From: Kribbella amoyensis
Lineage (GTDB): Bacteria > Actinomycetota > Actinomycetes > Propionibacteriales > Kribbellaceae
DNA: 64,000 bases
NCBI RefSeq assembly: GCF_007828865.1
Contig: NZ_VIVK01000002.1
Coordinates: 248,001-312,000 of the forward strand
Direction: 5' to 3'
Of the stretch, positions 59,250 to 64,000 are shown in pieces (position 1 is the stretch's first letter; each line of letters opens with the position of its first letter). A program made the translations under genes and the position numbers. The notes beneath the pieces are model-generated. The model saw only the letters and a list, made by a program, of their open reading frames with translations, made no database searches and was not told the origin of the DNA.

Positions 59250-62200
59250 TCAGCTGAACGCCTGCTTCAGCAGCGTCTGCTGCTCGGCCGTGTGCACGCC
59301 CATCGAACCGACCGACGGCGCCGACATGGCCGGCCGGGACACCCGGTAGAACGGCTTGCCGCCGAGGTGCTCGGTCAGGTTCAGCGCCATGAACGGCCAC
59401 GGACCCTGGTTCGCCGGCTCGTCCTGGACCCAGCGGACCTCGGTGGCGTTCGGGTACTTCGCCAGCTCGGCCTTGATCTCCTCGGCCGGCAGCGGGTACA
59501 GCTGCTCGACCCGGATGATCGCGGAGCTGATCTTGTCCGGCTCCACCTTCTTCCGCTCGGCCAGCAGGTCGTACGAGACCCGGCCGGACGCGAGCAGGAG
59601 CCGCTCGACCGCACCGGGGTTCGCCTCGGCCTCGGGGTCGCTCAGGATCGGCCGGAACGTGCCGTGGGTGAGCTCCTCCGGCTGCGACACCGCCTCCTTG
59701 CGCCGGAGCAGCTGCTTCGGCGTGAAGACGATCATCGGGTTGTGCTCCTCCTGCAGCGTGTGCCGCCGGAGCAGGTGGAAGTACGACGCCGGCGTCGACG
59801 GCTGAGCCACCGTCATCGCGTTCTCCGCGCAGAGCGAGAGGAACCGCTCGATCCGGGCCGAGGAGTGGTCCGGGCCCTGGCCCTCGTACCCGTGCGGCAG
59901 CAGCAGCACGACGCCCGACTTCTGGCCCCACTTCGCCTCACCGGACGAGATGTACTCGTCGATGATCGACTGGGCGCCGTTGACGAAGTCGCCGAACTGC
60001 GCCTCCCACAGCACCAGCGCGTCCGGCCGGGCCACGGAGTACCCGTACTCGAAGCCGAGCGCGGCGTACTCGCTGAGCAGCGAGTCGTAGACGTGGAAGT
60101 TCGCCTGGTCCTCGTCCAGGTGCTGCAGCGGGACGTGGTCCGCGCCGTTGACCCGGTCGATGACCGCGGCGAACCTCTGGACGAACGTGCCGCGGCGGCT
60201 GTCCTGACCGGCGAGCCGGACCGGCCGCCCGGCCAGCAGCAGCGAACCGAACGCGGTCATCTCCGCGCTGGCCCAGTCGATCGGGCCCTGGGTGATCGCG
60301 GCCGCCCGGCGCTGCAGCTGCGGCAGCACCTTCGGGTGCGCGGTGAAGCCCTCCGGCAGCGTGGTGTACGCGTCGGCGATCTTCTTCAGCACCTCGGGCG
60401 TGGTCGCCGTGGCGTCCGGGCCCTCCGGCTTCTCCGGGTAGACCGGCACGGTCACGTACGGCGCCGGGTCCTCGGGCAGGTTCTTCGCCTCGCGGACCTC
60501 GGTGAAGACGCGCTCCAGCCGCTGCTGGAAGTCCCGCATCGCCTGCTCGGCCTCGTCGACGGTGATGTCGCCGCGGCCGATCAGGGCCTCGGTGTACAGC
60601 TTGCGGACGGACCGCTTCTGCTCGATCAGGTCGTACATCAGCGGCTGGGTGAAGCTCGGGTCGTCGCCCTCGTTGTGACCGCGGCGGCGGTAGCAGACCA
60701 GGTCGATGACGACGTCCTTGTTGAACGCCTGGCGGTACTCGAAGGCCAGGTCGGCGACCCGGACACAGGCCTCGGGGTCGTCGCCGTTCACGTGGAAGAT
60801 CGGCGCCTGCACCATCCGCGCGACGTCGGTGCAGTACATCGACGAGCGGGACGAGGCCGGCGAGGTGGTGAACCCGACCTGGTTGTTGACGATCACGTGG
60901 ATCGTGCCGCCGGTGCGGTAGCCGCGCAGCTGGGACAGGTTCAGCGTCTCGGCCACGACGCCCTGGCCCGCGAAGGCCGCGTCACCGTGGACGAGGACCG
61001 GCAGCACCGGGAACACGACGCCCTGGTCGAGGATGTCCTGCTTGGCCCGGGCGATGCCCTCGAGGACCGGGTCGACGGTCTCGAGGTGCGACGGGTTCGC
61101 CGCCACCGACACCTTGATCCGGTCACCGAACTCGGAGACGAACTCGCCCTCCGCGCCCAGGTGGTACTTCACGTCGCCGGAGCCCTGCACCGTCCGCGGG
61201 TCGATGTTGCCGTCGAACTCGCGGAAGATCTGGCCGTACGACTTGCCGACGATGTTGGCCAGCACGTTCAGCCGGCCGCGGTGCGCCATGCCGATGACGA
61301 CCTCGTCCAGCCCGGCGCCGGCGGCCTCCTCGCAGATCTCGTCGAGCAGCGGGATCGTGGTCTCGCCGCCTTCCAGCGAGAACCGCTTCTGGCCGACGTA
61401 CTTGGTCTGCAGGAAGGTCTCGAACGCCTCGGCCTCGTTCAGCTTGGCCAGGATCCGCAGCTGCTCCTCGCGCGGCGGCTTCGTGTGCGGCCGCTCGATC
61501 CGCTCCTGCAGCCACTTGCGCTGCTCGGGGTCCTGGATGTGCATGTACTCGATACCGGTGGTGCGGCAGTACGAGTCGCGCAGGATGCCGAGGATCTCGC
61601 GCAGCTTCATGAACCGGCGGTCAGTCGCTGCGCCGAACGAGCCGGTCGCGAACTCGCGGTCCAGGTCCCACAGGGTCAGCCCGTGGGTGGCCACGTCCAG
61701 GTCCGGGTGGCTGCGCTGCTTGTACTCCAGCGGGTCGGTGTCGGCCATGATGTGGCCGCGGACCCGGTACGCGTGGATCAGCTCGAGGATCCGGGCCTGC
61801 TTGCTGATGTCCTCCTCGTGGCTGTGCGGGAGGTCGGCGGCCCAGCGGATCGGCTCGTACGGGATCCGCAGCGACTGGAAGATCTCGTCGTAGAAGCCCT
61901 CCTCGCCGAGCAGCAGCTTGTGCAGCCGGCGCAGGAACTCGCCCGACTGGGCGCCCTGGATGATCCGGTGGTCGTAGGTCGAGGTCAGCGTCATCACCTT
62001 GCTGACCGCGAGCTTGGCCATCGTCTCCTCGGCCGCGCCCTGGTACGCCGGCGGGTACTCCATCGCGCCGACGCCGATGATGCAGCCCTGGCCGGTCATC
62101 AGCCGCGGCACCGAGTGCTGGGTACCGATCGTGCCGGGGTTGGTCAGGCTGATCGTGGTGCCCTGGAAGTCGGGCAGCGCGAGCTTGTTGTCCCGGGCCC

Positions 62201-63086
62201 GGCGGACGATGTCCTCGTAGGCCATCCAGAACTCGGCGAAATTCATCGTCTCGGCGGCCTTGATCGACGGCACCAGCAGCTGCCGGGTACCGTCCGGCTT
62301 CTGCATGTCGATGGCCAGGCCGAGGTTGATGTGCTGCGGCTGGACCAGGGTCGGCTTGCCCTCGGTCTCGTCGTACGACGCGTTCATCTCCGGCAGCGTC
62401 TTCAGCGCCTTCACCAGCGCCCAGCCGATCAGGTGGGTGAAGGAGACCTTGCCGCCGCGGGCGCGCTTGAGGTGGTTGTTGATGACGATCCGGTTGTCGA
62501 TCAGCAACTTGACCGGGACCTGGCGGACGCTCGTCGCCGTGGGGACCGTGAGGCTGGTCTCCATGTTCTGCGCGGTCCGCGCGGGCGCGCCGCGGAGGAT
62601 CTGCCGCTCGGAGTCGGCGCTGGTCGCGGGCGCCGGCTTCGGCTTCGCGCTGGGCGGTTGGTTCACCGTTCCTCCGGTCGGGGCGCCGGCGGCGGCCTTG
62701 TCGGCCGGCGCGGCGGGCTGGGTCTGCTTGGCCGGGGTGGCCGCCGCGGCGGGAGCCGGCGCTGCCGGGGCCGGTGCTGCCGGGGCCGGGGCGTTGGCGG
62801 CGGCGCGGGCGGCGGGCCGGCTCGCGGCGGGCGCGGTGGCCGCGGTGCCGCGACTCGGTGCCTCGGGCGTCTTGTTGTCGGACACCGCATCGGGACGGGG
62901 AGCGTCGGCCTTCGCCTTCGCGTCACCCGGGCTGTCCCCCTGGAGATTGTTTCCCTCGAAGTAGGTCCGCCACGCCGGCTCGACCGACTTCGGATCCTGG
63001 AGGTACTTCTCGTACAGCTCGTCGACCAGCCATTCGTTCGCGCCGAAGGCTGCAAGGGGATTCGTGTCTGATGGCTCGGTGGCCAC
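59250..63086 (-). CDS. kgd: Multifunctional 2-oxoglutarate decarboxylase/dehydrogenase (E1o-E2o fusion)
   Basis: A 1278-residue TCA-cycle enzyme. A short E1 N-terminal helix ([20 protein letters not shown]) is followed by an Ala/Pro-rich linker (about residues 45-155) without a lipoyl domain. Next is an E2 succinyltransferase core with catalytic His in [17 protein letters not shown] (near 372). Then come the thiamine-diphosphate E1 halves ([63 protein letters not shown]). This is the actinobacterial architecture. GTG 63086 is chosen by alignment with Kgd; GTG 63128 is an alternative. DUF6104 follows. Confidence 0.93.
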   Translation of the reverse strand: MATEPSDTNPLAAFGANEWLVDELYEKYLQDPKSVEPAWRTYFEGNNLQGDSPGDAKAKADAPRPDAVSDNKTPEAPSRGTAATAPAASRPAARAAANAPAPAAPAPAAPAPAAAATPAKQTQPAAPADKAAAGAPTGGTVNQPPSAKPKPAPATSADSERQILRGAPARTAQNMETSLTVPTATSVRQVPVKLLIDNRIVINNHLKRARGGKVSFTHLIGWALVKALKTLPEMNASYDETEGKPTLVQPQHINLGLAIDMQKPDGTRQLLVPSIKAAETMNFAEFWMAYEDIVRRARDNKLALPDFQGTTISLTNPGTIGTQHSVPRLMTGQGCIIGVGAMEYPPAYQGAAEETMAKLAVSKVMTLTSTYDHRIIQGAQSGEFLRRLHKLLLGEEGFYDEIFQSLRIPYEPIRWAADLPHSHEEDISKQARILELIHAYRVRGHIMADTDPLEYKQRSHPDLDVATHGLTLWDLDREFATGSFGAATDRRFMKLREILGILRDSYCRTTGIEYMHIQDPEQRKWLQERIERPHTKPPREEQLRILAKLNEAEAFETFLQTKYVGQKRFSLEGGETTIPLLDEICEEAAGAGLDEVVIGMAHRGRLNVLANIVGKSYGQIFREFDGNIDPRTVQGSGDVKYHLGAEGEFVSEFGDRIKVSVAANPSHLETVDPVLEGIARAKQDILDQGVVFPVLPVLVHGDAAFAGQGVVAETLNLSQLRGYRTGGTIHVIVNNQVGFTTSPASSRSSMYCTDVARMVQAPIFHVNGDDPEACVRVADLAFEYRQAFNKDVVIDLVCYRRRGHNEGDDPSFTQPLMYDLIEQKRSVRKLYTEALIGRGDITVDEAEQAMRDFQQRLERVFTEVREAKNLPEDPAPYVTVPVYPEKPEGPDATATTPEVLKKIADAYTTLPEGFTAHPKVLPQLQRRAAAITQGPIDWASAEMTAFGSLLLAGRPVRLAGQDSRRGTFVQRFAAVIDRVNGADHVPLQHLDEDQANFHVYDSLLSEYAALGFEYGYSVARPDALVLWEAQFGDFVNGAQSIIDEYISSGEAKWGQKSGVVLLLPHGYEGQGPDHSSARIERFLSLCAENAMTVAQPSTPASYFHLLRRHTLQEEHNPMIVFTPKQLLRRKEAVSQPEELTHGTFRPILSDPEAEANPGAVERLLLASGRVSYDLLAERKKVEPDKISSAIIRVEQLYPLPAEEIKAELAKYPNATEVRWVQDEPANQGPWPFMALNLTEHLGGKPFYRVSRPAMSAPSVGSMGVHTAEQQTLLKQAFS

Positions 63087-63505
63087 TTGGCAGTTCGCCT
63101 CTTCCGATTTCTGCGGGTCAGATACCACTGTGATGAACGCTGAAGTTATGGGGGTGGTCCCCGAGGGCAAGGCTAATAGCACCGGCAAGTCACTGACAGC
63201 CCGGGATCACCGGACCAGTGTGTCGAGTGGTTCCGCCGCGCGGACCGGATCGATCCGGCCCTGAAACACCCAGGTTTCCGATGTTTCAGCGTTGTTGCCT
63301 CCGGCCCCACTCGGGACGGGCCGGTTCGGCCCGCTCGGAACTGCGGGACCCGTTGCAGAAATGGGGTTCCGGCGTTGTTCGCGGGCTGTTGCGATGTGCG
63401 CCCTGAGCGTGACTGGCCACTGTATGCAGCTGCGCGCTTGCTGGCCGTGATGATCAGTCTCGGGCGTTACTGTGGTGAACCTCACGCTGCGGATCAGTCC
63501 AGTTG
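63087..63505. other. Intergenic region upstream of kgd
   Basis: About 420 bases with no convincing gene. The kgd promoter must be here. TGAAAC (63261) and GTTTCA (63282) form a spaced inverted repeat with no clear meaning. No RNA family was recognised. Confidence 0.4.
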
Positions 63506-63922
63506 TCATCGATTGGCCAGCCGCCGGACCAGCTTCAGCCCTGACCAGGTGGCGTCGACGGCGGCGACCTTGACGTCCACCACGCCGAGCGGGAGCGCGA
63601 GTTCGCGGACGCCGTTCTCGTCCAGGTCGGTCGGCACGCCCGACGACTTCTTCGGCCAGGCGATCCAGATCATCCCCGCGGTCGCCGTCCGCTCCAGCAA
63701 GGTTGGCAGCGTTCTGGCGAGGTGGGCGCGATCGGGGCAGAAGGCCAGGACGACGTCGTAGCTGGTCCTCGGCTTGGCGCGGGTATCGGGCCGGAGCTCG
63801 GGCGGCAGTCCCTCGATCGCGAAGTCGGCCGGCGCGTTGTCGACCAGTACCGCGTGCTCGGTCTTGATCCCGAGCTTCGCGGCCAGCGGCTTGCCCGAAT
63901 AGCCGGGCGTTGGTGCGGCCAT
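63506..63922 (-). CDS. DUF3052 family protein
   Basis: A 138-residue soluble protein: YSGKPLAAKLGIKTEHAVLVDNAP near the start, then the Rossmann-like core YDVVLAFCPDRAHLARTLPTLLERTATAGMIWIAWPKKSSGVPTDLDENGVRELALPLGVVDVKVAAVDATWSGLKLVRR. It matches DUF3052, an actinobacterial family of unknown function. TACCAT lies 7 bases before the ATG, so the mRNA is probably leaderless. Confidence 0.85.
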   Translation of the reverse strand: MAAPTPGYSGKPLAAKLGIKTEHAVLVDNAPADFAIEGLPPELRPDTRAKPRTSYDVVLAFCPDRAHLARTLPTLLERTATAGMIWIAWPKKSSGVPTDLDENGVRELALPLGVVDVKVAAVDATWSGLKLVRRLANR

Positions 63923-63939
63923 GGGGCCGATGGTATGTT

Positions 63940-63958
63940 CTGGATATTAGCTATCCAG
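63940..63958. promoter_or_regulatory. Palindrome in the divergent promoter at the right edge
   Basis: CTGGATATTAGCTATCCAG is a 7-bp perfect inverted repeat around TTAGC. It overlaps the expected -35/spacer region of the DUF3052 promoter and lies 23 bp before the next gene's start, so one regulator could control both. Confidence 0.55.
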
Positions 63959-63980
63959 AATTCGTGAGGAAGGCCGCCGG

Positions 63981-64000
63981 ATGATCACCAACCCCGAAAC
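63981..64000 (+). CDS. Start of a further gene, cut by the window edge
   Basis: ATG 63981 is preceded by GAGGAAGG at about 7 bases; only MITNPE is visible. The opening is reminiscent of some metallo-beta-lactamase-fold hydrolases, but six residues are too few to name it. Confidence 0.4.

Noticed and set aside
58986-63071. A 1361-codon open frame on the plus strand opposite kgd
   Set aside because: It is an antisense shadow of a highly GC-biased gene; the translation is low-complexity and resembles no protein, while the minus strand encodes an unmistakable Kgd.
1-64000. CRISPR arrays, prophage, IS elements, rRNA and tRNA genes
   Set aside because: No regularly spaced repeats, integrase, transposase or capsid genes, or cloverleaf-forming segments were found. 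The gene order is that of an ordinary chromosome.

Overview
The window is high-GC actinobacterial chromosome. Typical markers are two WhiB-family genes, a SigR/RsrA thiol-stress pair, a fused actinobacterial 2-oxoglutarate decarboxylase/dehydrogenase (kgd), PdtaS next to whiB1, a 24-residue bL37 ribosomal protein gene, DUF3052 and DUF6104 proteins, and many leaderless starts. The gene content (many sugar/ROK/ABC loci, GH109, secreted S8 protease) fits a soil actinomycete of the Nocardioidaceae/Kribbella type; that placement is inference from gene content, not from a marker gene. There is no phage, IS element, CRISPR array, rRNA or tRNA gene that I can support.

Region by region. 1-4.4 kb: end of an M16 peptidase, a DUF4190 membrane protein, a secreted subtilase, a CBS-pair protein and an MFS protein that lacks about three membrane segments. 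4.4-13.1 kb: a tight seven-gene operon (ROK regulator, sugar-binding lipoprotein, two permeases, sulfatase, GH51 arabinofuranosidase, formylglycine-generating enzyme) preceded by a 48-bp inverted repeat. I read it as an uptake and intracellular breakdown system for a sulfated arabinose-containing glycan, carrying its own sulfatase-maturation enzyme. 13-19.7 kb: hisN, rsgA-aroA, DoxX-like, a DsbA/FrnE-like oxidoreductase with a SigR-type promoter, and an M20 peptidase. 19.7-21.2 kb: an archaeal-type aspartyl-tRNA synthetase under what looks like a translational T-box riboswitch. 21.3-27.7 kb: a one-polypeptide ECF sigma/zinc-finger/membrane/extracellular-repeat protein, a degenerate GGDEF protein, an SRAP protein, a hydrolase, and sigR-rsrA with a SigR-type promoter. 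27.7-33.9 kb: an XRE/NB-ARC/TPR regulator, bL37, an active HD-GYP protein followed by a catalytically dead membrane-bound paralogue, and DUF5317. 34-42.1 kb: an MctP-type symporter with its DUF3311 partner, a membrane EEP-fold phosphatase, DUF2785, pdtaS, whiB1 (with a CRP-like site), and a SigF/SigB-type sigma factor with its RsbW-type antagonist.

42.3-64 kb: a Tat-exported GH109-type oxidoreductase/glycosidase with a NEW3-domain partner; two complete polar amino-acid ABC cassettes in tandem; malic enzyme; DUF1349; a zinc-free MDR dehydrogenase and GNAT; an AurF-like diiron oxygenase operon with an FprB-type ferredoxin reductase and an AT-rich dyad; a divergent WhiB-like protein; a CaCA cation exchanger divergent from an ArsR-type metal sensor across a perfect 18-bp palindrome; an AAA ATPase; DUF6104-kgd; DUF3052; and the first codons of a further gene.

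The strongest candidates for new biology are the sulfatase/arabinofuranosidase operon with its ROK operator, the T-box on the aspartyl-tRNA synthetase, the HD-GYP/dead-HD pair, and the AurF/FprB unit.
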